A model generated the notes under the pieces. The model was given only the letters and a program-made list of their open reading frames with translations. It was not told the DNA's origin and ran no database searches. From NCBI GenBank assembly GCA_026168455.1, contig CM047426.1:88749986-88813985 (forward strand): 64,000 nucleotides of DNA, given 5' to 3'. Shown here one piece after another: positions 1 to 11,170 of the stretch. This stretch comes from Theocolax elegans (lineage: Eukaryota; Arthropoda; Insecta; Hymenoptera; Cerocephalidae). The translations under genes and the position numbers were made by a program. The stretch's first letter is position 1, and the number at the start of each line of letters is the position of its first letter.

Positions 1-377
1 TTATACGTATATGAATATATGTATATATAAGTCTGCGTGTATATGTACGTACGTATGTATGTATGCATGTATATATCTGTAAGGTAGAATATAAAGGTTC
101 TCACTGAATAAATTACTAGTTTCTGTATAATTAGAATAATGTTTAATATAAAAAAAAGAGTTAAATCTTATAAAAGAAGTTAATACACAGGTTAATTGAA
201 TAACTATTCTTGAGGAGGTATCTCAGAGCTATGCTCTCTCGCAGCTAGCTGCCTTCTTACACGGACGCTCGCGCTCTTCTTCTTCACCACCGCGCTCGCA
301 TAGACCTTCGCTCTATATCTAATGTACAATCCGTGTAGAGGGCGCATAACTCTGGTTAACGTAAAAGGACGTAGACA
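1..377 (-). repeat. 3' LTR of the gypsy-type element (partial, runs off window)
   Basis: Read on the minus strand, a run of ten A (378-387) is followed at once by TGTCTACG at 377, the usual TG start of an LTR, 44 bases past the pol stop at 431-433. Within the LTR, a TTTTATAAG-like TATA lies near 170 and TCAGTGAG (100-107) resembles the arthropod initiator, so transcription may have begun there; this is inference. Positions 1-82 match 5142-5223 and would be R/U5. The LTR's far end lies left of position 1. Judging from the right copy, only about 17 bases are missing, giving an LTR of roughly 0.4 kb. A short open frame at 204-425 lies inside the LTR and lacks an ATG, so it is not called as a gene. 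Confidence 0.75.
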
Positions 378-387
378 TTTTTTTTTT
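378..387 (-). other. Polypurine-tract-like A run before the 3' LTR
   Basis: Ten T on the plus strand read as ten A on the element strand. The run lies between the pol stop and the TG that starts the LTR, which is where plus-strand DNA priming occurs in LTR elements. It lacks the usual G-rich end, perhaps through decay. Confidence 0.55.
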
Positions 388-430
388 ATAACATTCGGCC
401 ATCCTGTAGCCGTTTGGTCCTCCAAACGTA

Positions 431-1950
431 TTAATTTAAGACATAATCGTCAAGTTTTCGAGGTTTACGTACAATTCTCTTAGGTCGCGATTGAACATCT
501 ACTCTCTCGCTCGCACCAGGCACGTCGTCAACATCTTCGGATTGAGTACCATGGTTACAATTATTTTTGTCAATATCTATCGAACGTAACGAACAACGGT
601 CCATGGACTCATCAAGGTGGAATCAGAATCGCTGTCACAATTTCTCCCCGTCCACACCTTCAACTGGTTCACGTGGGCCGTGGTTTCAAAACCTCTATCG
701 TTCCAATCGTTTAGTTTTTTTAATTTATATGTGTCACTAGGATAAATACCAACAACCACCAACGGGACCACCGTAAGCCATTTGAAGCTTTGTCGAAGTT
801 CCGGTTGCGACGGGATTCCGTTTTACATACACAATATCGCCAATTTTATACTTAACATTTTTGCGCCGATTCTTATCATACCTTGCCTTATAAACGTTGT
901 TGTTCCCTCTCTATATTATTACGAATTTGTTGTTGTACTACAGTCGGTGGAATATAAGTTTCGCATTGCTCAGTGAGTAACCGCACTGGTCCAGGTTCGA
1001 AACGGGGTAGATATCCTAACAACGCCTCGAACGGAGTCTTTCCCGTAGTAGCACTTACCGAAGAATTAATATCGCGTTCAATTCGTTTAACTTCCCTATC
1101 CCAATTTTGTTCACCTACATCATCAGCTGCGATTTTTAGGGCAGGTAAAAGAGTTTGATTTAGGCGCTCGACTAACCCGTTAGCCTGCGGGTGACGGCTT
1201 GAATTTAGCGTATGGCGTATACCATGGCGAACGCATAGAGCTTGGAACATATGTGAAGTAAAGCTAGTTCCACGATCGCTTACAATTCTTCCAGGCGCTC
1301 CAAAGCGAGATATAAAATTTTCCATATTCTTTACAGTACATTGCGCTGTAACATTTTTTAACAGAATATAAACAAACAAAACGTGTTAAATTGTCGATAA
1401 TCCCAGAACGTACTTGTTATTCCGCGGTGTCGTAGGAAACGGTCCTACATGATCAATGTGAATTACAGCGAACGGTCGATTACCCGGAGGGATTGGATGG
1501 AGCTCTCCTTCTCCAGTCCTACTTTATTTTTCGCTCGAATACAACTTAAACAATTAGCAATATGAAAACGAACGTATCGTCTTAACTGCGGGAAGTAAAA
1601 ATATTCCTCAATTCTTTTACAAGTTTTATCCAAACCAAATGACTGGATAAGTCGTGTGCGCGTATTACTAATGATTTTCTCATAGATTTAGGTACTACAA
1701 ATAATTCTTTTTCTTTTGGACATGTATCTTTATACAAAACTACTTTTTTAAACAATAATCCATCTTTTAAAATATAATCCTTTATTCGGTTTTTTTCATT
1801 ATTATTGCGCTCAGCATCAGGTAATTTTAGAATATTAATAATTTCCCCTATAATCGGATCTGAACGTTGAAAAACTAATACTTCATCTTCTTTCGTGACG
1901 ACTGACATAATATTATAAACTTTCGGATCTATTTCGGGTTCCATTAATGG
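431..1950 (-). pseudogene. Integrase region of pol, broken
   Basis: Integrase joins the cDNA copy to host DNA. In element order: a zinc-binding module with the His pair (HDLSSH, near 1650) and CLSC (1541-1552) gives the HHCC finger. The catalytic core has Asp in IDHVGPF (codon 1452-1454), Asp in SDRG (1269-1280) and Glu in GLVER (codon 1167-1169). The last two are 35 residues apart, matching the D,35,E rule. Downstream, 577-771 resembles the GPY/F module and ends in HVNQLKVW. A basic tail (RPKRIVRKPRKL) finishes with a TAA stop at 431-433. All three catalytic residues survive, but the zinc module, first Asp, core and tail lie in different frames. Breaks fall near 1580, 1380, 890 and 575. The fold assignment is secure; activity is excluded by the breaks. 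Confidence 0.93.
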
Positions 1951-2420
1951 TGCTCTCGAAAGTGCATCTACATGTGTCATTAAATTATTACTACGATATT
2001 TTATTTCTAAATCAAATTCAGAAAGTTCGCTCATCCAGCGAGAGATTTGAGCATTTTTCGTTTTCCATGCATTTAAATGCACTAAACATTGACAATCAGT
2101 TACGACGACGAATTTAATTCCTATAAGTAGAGGTCTAAGACGTTCAAGCGCCCAAGCTACAGCGTAAAGTTCAAGTCGGCTTGAATGATATTGAGATTCT
2201 GCTTCTGTAGTACATTTACTTATAGCATATACTAAACCTAATGGCTCATCTGCGTTATTGGACTGTAATAGCATAGCTCCTAACCCAATGACGATGCATC
2301 TGTATGCAATTCGGTCCTAGCAGCCTTTGCATTATATAATTTTAAAACCGGTTTTGACACTAATTTATTACGATGTTTACAAACGCCTGTTCTTGCTCGT
2401 CGGACCATTTAAAATCTTTG
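1950..2420 (-). pseudogene. RNase H region of pol, broken
   Basis: RNase H removes the RNA strand of the RNA/DNA hybrid during reverse transcription. The module begins near 2420 with a WSDEQEQAF connection motif. The first catalytic Asp lies in HTDASS near 2290-2305. It is followed almost directly by an in-frame TAG at 2280-2282, caused by a small indel. After a frame change, 1582-2274 is open for 230 codons and carries the Glu helix (SRLELYAVAWALER), the Asp of VVTDCQ, ISRW and the closing DALSR. This open stretch runs into the integrase zinc module, showing that the modules were one polyprotein. Length and motif order are normal for gypsy-type elements. Confidence 0.92.
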
Positions 2421-3250
2421 TTTTTCATTAAAAGAGTAGATAAGGGCTTAGCAATACGGGCAAAATTAGGGTACGAATCTTCTAAAGAAGCTAGCTAATC
2501 CAGAAATCTTCGTATATCATGCTTACTCAACGGACGCGGAAAGTTTTCTATAGCTCGTATTTTACGGTCACCTGGTTGTAACTTACCATCACCTAATACA
2601 TATCCTAAGTAATCTACAAATCGCATACCGAACCGACACTTAGTTAAATTTAACGTTAAATTAGCGTCAATAAGTAATTTTAATATATTTCTAATTTATT
2701 TACTAAATCAACCCATGTAGTACCATATATAAAAATATCGTCAAGAAATGAAAACACTAAACCTTTCTTTCGAGCCACACCCAACACTTGTTCCATCAAT
2801 TTCGCGAAGTAACGCGGAGCATTCATCAGCCCGAAAACGGCTCTTTCAAACTGACCCGTTTGAGTTTTCAGTAATAAAAGCTGTTTTGTCCTTGGCCACA
2901 TCCGATAAGGGCATTTGTAAATATCCCCACGCTAAATCTAAAGTGATGAGAATTGTGCATCATTCAATTGCTCCAAGAAATCATCGAAGTTTGGTATTGG
3001 ATAATACATAGGTTTTGTGATTTTATTTAACTTCCGATAATCTATAACCATACGCGGCGTCCCATCCTTCTTGCGAACGATAAATGCAGGACTAGCAAAC
3101 GACGCGTTAGTTTCAGTCACTATACCAACTTTCTTATATTCATCTACGATGTCGTCCAATCTTTACGATCGCGGGAGTTTAACCTATAAGGTTTACCTTG
3201 AACAACTACATTAGGCTCTACATCTATATCCATTAGCAATAAACTAGTTT
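2420..3250 (-). pseudogene. Reverse transcriptase region of pol, broken
   Basis: The enzyme copies element RNA into DNA. In order: an N-terminal VQGKPYRLNSRDR segment near 3170-3205; an open stretch 2938-3159 with the ASPAFIVRKKDG and VIDYRKLN motifs (finger and palm); a DLAWGYLQMPLS segment near 2900-2940 reached only after a frame change; then 2680-2901 with FGLMNAPRYF and the catalytic FLDD box (2737-2748). FLDD replaces the commoner YLDD/YVDD, a tolerated substitution in this family. A thumb/connection stretch with YLGYVL and IENFPRPLSKHDIRRF reads cleanly across about 2505-2640. At least four frame changes separate the blocks. Polymerase identity is certain; activity is impossible as it stands. 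Confidence 0.95.
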
Positions 3251-3610
3251 TTCCAATTTCACCAAGATTTTTTCGCTATACTTAATCTATATTTGTTTAA
3301 TAAACTAACTAATTCTAAACTTTTGTTCATTTGAAACATTATTTTCGTCAACAATAACCTCACTTGATATACAGGTTCGACACGCTGTTCGGTCGGTAAT
3401 ATCGACTCAATCGACAATATAGATTCGCCAACACTATCTCCAGTACAAATTGTTTTACGCGTTTACCTAAATTTTCTATCGGCATCAATAATTCAGCAGA
3501 ACCAACAGCGACGTTAATAACATTTATAGTACCCGGTTTTACATCAATAGTCTCAAGTGATCGCATTTTAAAGGCATTTTTGTCATCCAACGAGTCCTTT
3601 ATTTACATCT
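3250..3610 (-). pseudogene. Linker between protease and reverse transcriptase, broken
   Basis: One stretch (3360-3590) is open for 76 codons on the element strand and reads as ordinary hydrophobic/charged protein, but has no recognised domain. Its position between retropepsin and RT fits the protease-RT linker of gypsy-type pol. The stretch 3250-3360 carries several stops and is more decayed. Confidence 0.6.
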
Positions 3611-3622
3611 ATAAATTTTAAA

Positions 3623-4020
3623 TCAGTTTCCGATACGTGTGTAACTAAGATCAGGCAACTCAGTAAACGGACGACCTAAAATTATCTCATAACGTTGCGA
3701 CGAATCAGGAACTACACGTAGATCTAATTTACGCGGTCGCAAATTGTCTACTTCAACTATTTCTGATACAATACCTAAAGACTCAATGAATTGCTTGCCG
3801 AAACCTTCTAACATTGTCCGCGTATTTATCGTCTGTAAATTTCGCGTTTAACCGTAGAATCTTTATGGTGCACACCGCTGCACCCATATCGATTGTGCTT
3901 TAATTACACTTGAACCTATCTTAATTTCACGAATAAATTTACGCTCTGAATCATTTGAATTCACCGTCTCGACAATTTTAACCTCTTCAATGTTTACTGT
4001 TGACGATCGTTCAGTATTAT
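3623..4020 (-). pseudogene. Retropepsin (aspartic protease) region, broken
   Basis: The protease cuts the element's polyproteins. An open stretch from about 4020 to 3895 leads into the active site at 3879-3890, which reads DMGA. Most retropepsins have DTGA or DSGA, so Met replaces the usual Thr/Ser. After another frame change, 3623-3814 holds the C-terminal half, including ILGRPF, the hydrophobic-Gly motif near the end of the fold. Two frame breaks flank the active site (about 3893 and 3820). DMGA could be ancestral to this element family or a late mutation. Protease identity is well supported by motif order and position between gag and RT. Confidence 0.87.
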
Positions 4021-4025
4021 TTACG

Positions 4026-5095
4026 CTACTGTAAGAACAACGCGACGCAACATGCCCGGGTCCGTTTACATAGAAAACACATTATTTCGCGCTTCGCTTC
4101 AAAACAATTACGGGCAAGATGACCCGTCTTACCACAATTAAAACACGATACAGGTTCGCTACGCGTAGTTTTCTGAACGTACATTTGCGGGCTCTTGTTG
4201 ATGCGCTGTGCAGTCGGTCGTTGAGGTCGTAGATGCGGTCGCGTCTCTCCCCTCTCCATCAGACTTCTCTCCGCGCGCCACGTCAATGCTGGAACACCAC
4301 CGCTGCTCCGTTGTTGAGGCGCCGAAATTCTTTTTGTATATTTTCTCGTTGAAGGTTATGTCGACTTTCAGTGATTCGGTCTCTTCTTTTATCGTATATC
4401 TTCTCGGTGCGTACCAAATCTAGCAATAATAAATCGGTAGATTCATAGTCGCGAGTCAACGTATACTGAGCTAATTCTCTTGACCAAAGTCCAGCGGCTA
4501 CCTCATCACGAATTTCGTGTATTGAAAAATCAAGATCGTTGCATAACCAGATTTTATCTAAAATATAATCTTGTAAATTCTCCCTCTGACCTTGAACGCG
4601 CGCCATCATTGTTTTAAACTGCTCACTTTTGAACGCTTGTACGTGAATGCCGATGTAAACACTTCTTGGAATTGTTCAAAATTTGTTACGGTTTCTACCT
4701 TGGTCATCATCCATTTCCATGCACTACCTCGTAATTTTGATTTTGCCACCGAAAAAAGTCGTTCCATCATTCCAACCATACAACGTTTTAGCACTAACCA
4801 GTTCGCACAGCCAAGCACGTGCTCTTTCTGGGCCCTCGTTTCCCAGAAATTCTCGAATTACATTTTGAGCACTGGCAATGGAGATTAGTTGTCCTTGTTC
4901 CTCCTGTTGATGCGATGTAGCTATTGAGCTTTTTAAACTATTGATAGCTTCTGATTGACTACTAATAACTTGTCCGATTGATAGTAATGCTCTTGCTAAG
5001 GCCGTGTTAGACTCACCCGTATCCACGTTTCGGGCGTTTCAGAAGTTGCTCGCCGCTCCAACTCTCTCGATAATTCACTTATCTTGACTGTTCGT
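4026..5095 (-). pseudogene. gag (capsid/nucleocapsid) region, broken
   Basis: Gag packages the element RNA. At the N-terminal end a helical, charged segment (SELSRELERRA) is open near 5035-5085, but no ATG is visible for it and its frame breaks near 5027. Segment 4724-5026 continues in the next frame, 4606-4818 holds the core gag helix (AKSKLRGSAW), and 4283-4609 holds the capsid C-terminal part. Segment 4026-4286 ends with an intact zinc knuckle, CFNCGKTGHLARNC (4104-4145, C-x2-C-x4-H-x4-C). A second knuckle starts with CFLC but loses frame, and its GHVASRC half is readable only in another frame. Two knuckles are common in gypsy-type gag. At least four indels separate the pieces. Confidence 0.9.
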
Positions 5096-5110
5096 GCCTG
5101 GCAAATGAAT

Positions 5111-5123
5111 CAAGAAGCGACCA
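5111..5123 (-). other. Candidate primer binding site
   Basis: On the element strand TGGTCGCTTCTTG follows the LTR-like repeat and precedes gag. It begins with the TGG that pairs with a tRNA CCA end. The primer tRNA was not identified, so the call rests on position and the TGG only. Confidence 0.35.
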
Positions 5124-5250
5124 ATATATACATACATATATTTATACGTATATGAATATATGTATATATAAGTCCGCGTGTATATGTACGTATGTATGTA
5201 TGTATGCATATACATATCTATATACATATATATGTAAACGAGTAGGATGG
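5124..5250 (-). repeat. Partial 5' LTR (R/U5 part only)
   Basis: Positions 5142-5223 repeat 1-82 with few mismatches. Weak similarity may continue to about 5250-5280 after an AT-repeat expansion. Past that point nothing resembles the U3 segment at about 110-377 of the left LTR. The copy is therefore either truncated near the presumed transcription start or its U3 was replaced. Much of the shared stretch is TATG/TACG-type low-complexity sequence, so the boundary is soft. Confidence 0.6.
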
Positions 5251-7390
5251 CCTAGCAGCTACTGAGGAATTCCGCGCAGAATCTTCGGCACCAACTCGGG
5301 CGTCGAAGTGGTTAGAAGTTGGGCCAAGCTCGCGCGCATGTAAATGCATTAGATGCATTCCACCGGAGAATTTTGACTCGAAACTTACACGGGGTAAGAG
5401 AACGAGAGGAGAGGAGGTGGTTGGACAGGAAAGCGCGTCCTGGTTATCCCTATAGTTGAGCCTCCCTTGTACGAGTTGTGTGTACTATATACGAGTGTAA
5501 CCAACTTGTGTGGAGGTGGATGAGACCCGCGCAATTTCGCCATGTGGCTCGAATCATTAGCGCGTGTGCCCAGTCGTATCAGTTTGTTTCGCACTTTAAA
5601 CCTTTCCCTTTTTCCAGTTGGCACGAAAAAAAACAAATTTTTTTTCTGATTATTCATTTATTTGCGCGATCGATTCGTTTACTCAATTTCGACTAAATGA
5701 TATTAATTATAATGTCGCTTATTTTAATATGATATATGGTTAATAAAAATGACTGGATGTTCAAACATAAATATTACGGTATTACAATATTAATTAAAGT
5801 AATTAATAATAATAATAATAATTTATGCATTAATTAATACTTTTATATCAAAGTATCAAATTTGCATCCAATTCGATACGAGAGACGAGATGAATATTAC
5901 AACATTTCACGTTATTTTGTCATTGTTAATTTTTTAATAGATGCTTTGAGAAGTATAACAATTGGAAATGCATTTATTTTTCAAAGAGATTATGAAACTA
6001 ATAAAAAAGTTAAAAACTTTATCAAATAATTAAAATATATCATTTCTCCTGTGCAGATTGGTTTCTCGTTTGAACGTATTATAGATATATAGATAAAACT
6101 CGATCGACGGAGCAATAATGTCTCGTGAAAAATATTTCCGATAGCTTTACAATTACGTAGGGCAATGCAAGCGTTTGAAAGGATAGCAGAATAAATCGTT
6201 GAGAACCCTTCCAATTAAAGCTTTTGAGATGCGTCTTTTCAAGTTCCGGATTAAAAATATCACGTAACCGCGACAATCCGAAACAACTGCAATATCATAA
6301 TTCACAGGGTAGGTTGATACGTGAACTGTCATTTGCACAGGCATTGTTATCCTCCGATTGTATGACTTCCTCTTTCCTAGAACCGCGTGGTACTAACAAA
6401 AGAAAAAAAAAGAAATTTCTAACGCGCGTAACACAAAAAACGCAACCACACACACACACGTACACACGAACTCACGCTCAACGGGGGAGTGAGAAAGAAA
6501 GAGAGAAGAGCAATCGATTAATGGGGCGGTAAACAAAAACCAATGACAGCTCGGTAGTGCTTTATTGCGCGAAGCGATCATTATTTCTGGTGGATTATAA
6601 TGTCTTGACTGTCAGAGTCCTTAATGAAATCGTTCTCGCTTGAAATCTTCATGTATCGTTTAACAGAAATCTCGTTATTCATTTCTCTGTTGATGTAATG
6701 TTTAATCTGGGTCTCATAATTCATATTTGATTGTTATAAACCGTAGATTTCGATTTATTTGTTCGGGACGTTCAAGCTGGAAAGATGCAGAATAACTTTT
6801 GAATGATGCGTATAATTTCTACAATTACGTAGATTCTATATGTACTTTGATAATATTAATTATGCAGATTTCTTTTCCATATACTATACGACATAATTAT
6901 TTCTAAATCCCTACCAATGCGGCACAGTATGTTAGTCAATTCTAAGCGTCATTGTGTGAAATTTCCTTTCACCAAAATCGGTAAATTCATTTACCTTCAT
7001 AACAGTATCGAGTATTTCGCTGCGACAATTATATATAGAGTAACTACGTTAAGTATACAATGCGATACAATGTTATGCACAATAGTGTTACAGTAATTGA
7101 ATAATACGAGCTTCAAGTTTATATTAACGATATTATTAGTAGCAATACTAATAATTATTAATAATAAATCGTATTAATTTACGCTTTAACGAAATCGTTT
7201 GAAGATTCGCAAAGTAAAAGATCGGCAGCAGGTGTAAAATAACCCAACTACGTAAACAATTTTTATATTTTGGGTTATGAAATGAAATATGCAATAATAT
7301 CCAAATTAATGTGGTATTTAGTGAAGAGCAACTCGAACCCCCTTAGAATCAAAAGAAAAATTCGAGACGCGTGAAGAGTTTTTGAAAAAT
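5251..7390. other. Non-coding: GC-richer flank, then AT-rich DNA
   Basis: Positions 5251-5700 are GC-richer with CpGs and include the 7-bp inverted repeat AATGCAT/ATGCATT at 5343-5359. They may be the element's old insertion flank. From 5700 the DNA is AT-rich with an AAT run (5804-5822) and a CA run (6446-6459). Short open frames occur on both strands, none with a recognised domain. Confidence 0.6.
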
Positions 7391-7940
7391 TAATTAACCG
7401 ACATAAAATGAAGTTTCAGAGAATTTATACTGAATTTACTTCCCGAGCGGTCGATATAAAAATTGAAGAGGATCATTTTGTAACGACGACCACTAGAGGG
7501 CAGAAAAGTTCGAAAGCACGAAAGCACGCGGGCATAGTTCGATCACCCTTGAGGATTCGCTCGATATCGTGGAATAACGACGATCGAACTCCGCAGGCCC
7601 TTCAACTCGATTCGAGGTACGTACGGTCTCAAGTTTCCGCTTGCGCTCAAGTGTCTCATAAAATCGCGCCCAAAACCGATGCCTGTTTTGACAGTAATTA
7701 CTTGGTTCGAAACCGATGAGTGCGCGTGGGTACGTATAGACACACACACACACACAGAGACACGAGCGCGCGCCCCCGCGAGTATGTTACGTGTGCGGGT
7801 CTTTCGAGCTTACCGAGGAAGCAACATTTCAATGCTTTTCGATTTTCAAACCCACAGAATTTGCGGGTCATCATTGAACGTCGCGCAGCTGCTAGCCAAT
7901 ATCGTTCGTAATTTACGCGGCTATGCTTGATTGCTTCGTT
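7391..7940. other. GC-richer island with a 103-codon frame of doubtful coding status
   Basis: An ATG frame on the plus strand (7408-7719) has no recognised domain or convincing start context, and minus-strand frames are open across the same bases, which argues for low stop density through GC content. An AC run lies at 7740-7756 beside a CpG-rich stretch. Regulatory DNA or an untranslated exon is as likely as coding. Confidence 0.3.
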
Positions 7941-10680
7941 TTGTTGCGACAGTGAAATTTGTTTTACTACTTAACTCTAGAAAAATGGCTCGCTTTATTA
8001 TCCGGTGAATATCAACGAATTATTAATGTTTGTATTTTTCAAAAGTGACGAGATTCTTTTTTACAGCTGTTTTTCAACCAGTCATGTGCTTTATACATTA
8101 GAGTAGATGATATCAAGTACGTCTGACTAAATTTTAACCGTGACTACTTACTTTTAATTTATTATTTTTTGCACTTGTATTATTTCACTCTACGTTTTAT
8201 CGACGTAATCAATATCTCGAACTGATCTTGCAATTTTTATTTAAATTAATTTATTTAAGTAAAGCATCGCTAGATTTAACATAATTAAATTTTACTTTTA
8301 AGTTAAAATTGATTTTCGAAAGTTTCAAAGATGTTAAATATTTTGATTTTGTTAAATACTCGTTCAAAGAATAAAATTGGTTTGCATGTGAAATTGTTTG
8401 AAGCGATTTAACTTTCTAAGAAGTCATTTACTTGTAAAGACAGCTTTCAATAAAACTCACTCTCAGTTTTTGAAAAATCAAAGCTACTTTGATAGAGAAA
8501 AAATACAAAAATATATAAGGTGATTTAGATAACATAATTAAATATATTTTAAATGAAGTGGCCAATTAATTATTATTTTTGCACTTTCGAAAATGCATAA
8601 ATTATAATAATACAATTAAAATAATTAATTGAAAGAATCGGTTATAATGAATTTAAACTATTCAAATTACACTGGCATTTCCCTAATTGAGAAAGCGGAA
8701 TTTCTTTTCTTACATTGCTCGAACAGAAATTTTCGCGTCTGATCCAGATGAAGCGTACTGGCCCTTAGAAGATCAATGGGTTCTGACAGAAAAGATCTTG
8801 GGGCGCTTCACTACCCTTTGTCCCATTGGCAAAAGCGGCATGTACAAGCATTCGTGCTCGTTAAGTTCGTTAAAACCATCCGTTCGTTCGTTTCTTACGC
8901 GAAAAACGGTGCTACTATAAGTAATTTCGTAGCAACGATAGAAATCGATTTTACGGATAAATTTGATATTTTTTATCTTTTTTTCAGTTATTATGTATTT
9001 ATTAACCCGGAAATTGAGATATCCTAAAATTTGAATAAAATGACAATAAGTTATTTAAAACTCATATCACTGTACACATTTATGAAAGTGCATCCATTTT
9101 AATATACCGTATGTAAATATATCACAGATTTATGTTAAAAATTCCTCTTAATTTAATATAAAATTTTAATTCATGGAATTAGAATTATATTATTTATTCA
9201 AGAGAACAATTTTATTTGTACACTAAGCGAAAAATGTTTAATTAATAAAAAATTTTATTCGTCCGGTGTTTTATGTTTGGATTCTACATATTCTTTTGGA
9301 AGTTTGTTCACAGTTTTTATTAGTTTACTTGAAACGCTCAAAAAGTGTTTACCAAATTACTGCAGTTATTAAAAAATGCTTGTGCTGAAAGATGAAGTTT
9401 AAATAAAGAATATATATTTTGATACTTGTGGACACGTATACAAAATTTTTTTCACATATAGAAGAAAATATTACGCGAATTCGTTTAATTAAAGTATTGG
9501 TAAAAGCTAGGATACCTTATAAGTAAAAACCGAAGCTCCTTGCATAATTTAAACCGCTTGTTTTAGAGCATAATGCCTATCTCATTATCCTAATGACGGT
9601 TACATTTTCTCCGGAATATAAATGTGTACTTTTATCATACGTCGGAGCGTGAAGACGAATTTACTGCACTTATATTTAACTAATAGAAAAATGTAATTAT
9701 AACGCGGATGAATAGTTTAATTTAAATTTATTATTAGACTGATAATAAAACGGGAACAAGTTTAATTTAGAACTAAAAATATCTCCGATGATTTAAATTC
9801 AATTTTTCTAAAATCTATATAAGTAGTATATTTTGCAACTTAAATTTTCTCGAGAATATAAAATTTACTCTCTAACAATAGTATCCATCAGAAATTAATT
9901 AACAATTTAAGTAAACCAAGTTAAATTACGTATGGGTATTGAGTAACATGATGTGTAATATATTAATAAATAGAGTGTGGTAATAATATGGGAGTGAGTA
10001 AATGGTATACAATGCGATACACGAATTGTAAAAGTAAGCGTAAAAAAAGAGAAAAGTTAATCGAAAAAGAGTAAGGAGTTGATGCAAGTAAGTTGAGATT
10101 GGATTTTCTACGATAGCAATTAGCAAGCCTTTCCAGTCGTCGGAACGTTCATCATCGTCGCGAGAGGTTAAAGTTAAGTGAGAAAACGGGATGGTGAAAA
10201 GAGGATGATTGAAGCCGAAAGGGGAAGCCACGATTTTGCTACACTTATTTGCTCAACATTAAAATTCGTTTATATAACAAGTACGAATAACGTAGTTTTT
10301 ACTTAATATTTTTTTTAATTTCATATTAATGTTAATCAATTAATTATAATTTATTCCGAAACTATATTATATTAATTATTTAAGATCGATGAGATTTGAG
10401 AGTAATTCATTATTTATGTATTACATACGCAGTCTACATTATGTACGAAGTTTTGTTCGATTCTCCAGCTTATACGTAATATGGGTTCAATAATAACATA
10501 CGGTTTAGGATTATCGTGTTTTAAATGTACTTAGAGCTTATAGCACGTGTTAAGTAAATTTGATAAAATAATTATTATTATTAATTTACAACTTTTTAAC
10601 TGCTTTAGCGGTTAATTGTAAAAAACCACGAAAAATTAAGATAATAGAAAATTAAACATTTGCTGTAGATATTTAGCGTT
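7941..10680. other. AT-rich non-coding stretch
   Basis: Rich in A/T homopolymers and TTAATTAA-like words. A short ORF at 9926-10231 (-) starts at a non-ATG codon and has no recognised domain. No RNA gene or repeat unit was identified. Confidence 0.6.
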
Positions 10681-11170
10681 CAAACATCCGGTCAAAGACT
10701 GACAAAGACTGATAAGATCAAAAGTAAAGCAACGCCCATCTCAAAGAAGAGGGCTGGAGAAAGAGAGCCTAAACGCAACTCCGAGTAAATAAGTAAAAAA
10801 GGCTTTTACAAGGTTCAATCTCCCGATAACCATCGTGATCGCGAGGCTCGCGTGACCACAAGGCTAATGGCCGACAAAAGTCGAGACGAAAAGGGTTCCG
10901 GAGCGTACAGTAGAAGAGGGGAAAAGCAAAAGTGCCGCAGAATCGTCGGCTATACCAAATCGATGCGGCTTCGCGTAATTAGTTGATGGCCAGGGTGTGG
11001 CCCCACGAGGCAAATGAACCCTTCGGTCGAACTACGGTGATTTAACGATGGATTCGCGCCTTCCCGCTGATGCACCGAATATATACGAATACTTGCTTTC
11101 TTTGCGTGTAACGTTCTCTTTCGAATGCGCGTATTTCATTTCGCGCTCGAGCTCCTATTCTTTTTTTTTT
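10681..11170. promoter_or_regulatory. GC-richer island, possible conserved regulatory DNA
   Basis: After AT-rich DNA, composition changes to mixed, information-rich sequence with many CpGs and no long frame. It includes the homeodomain-type word TAATTAG near 10977. Function is inferred from composition only; alignment to related genomes would decide. Confidence 0.3.

Larger units (their letters stand above)
1..5250 (-). mobile_element. Degenerate Ty3/gypsy-type LTR retrotransposon
   Basis: On the minus strand the order is gag (CCHC knuckles), retropepsin, reverse transcriptase, RNase H, integrase, A-rich tract, LTR. Protease-RT-RNase H-integrase order is diagnostic of the Ty3/gypsy (Metaviridae) lineage as opposed to copia. 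A direct repeat of about 80 bp links positions 1-82 to 5142-5223 with only a few mismatches, as expected for LTRs. Every coding module is split among reading frames by small indels, and at least one in-frame stop interrupts RNase H, so this is an old, non-autonomous copy. The left end is cut by the window edge. No env-like third gene is visible between the integrase tail and the LTR. The clade within gypsy is not assigned, because that needs an RT phylogeny. Confidence in the superfamily is high; the exact outer ends are uncertain. Confidence 0.95.

Noticed and set aside
204..425. Minus-strand open frame past integrase, possible env or accessory gene
   Set aside because: It opens at a non-ATG codon, is only 73 codons, lies mostly inside the inferred LTR and has no recognisable domain.
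5020..5040. GTGAGT at the first gag frame change, possible splice donor
   Set aside because: Coding-like sequence continues straight on in the next frame, so a one-base indel explains it better than an intron.
10800..10830. GGTTCAATCTC, resembling a tRNA B box
   Set aside because: No matching A box or acceptor stem was found at the expected distance.
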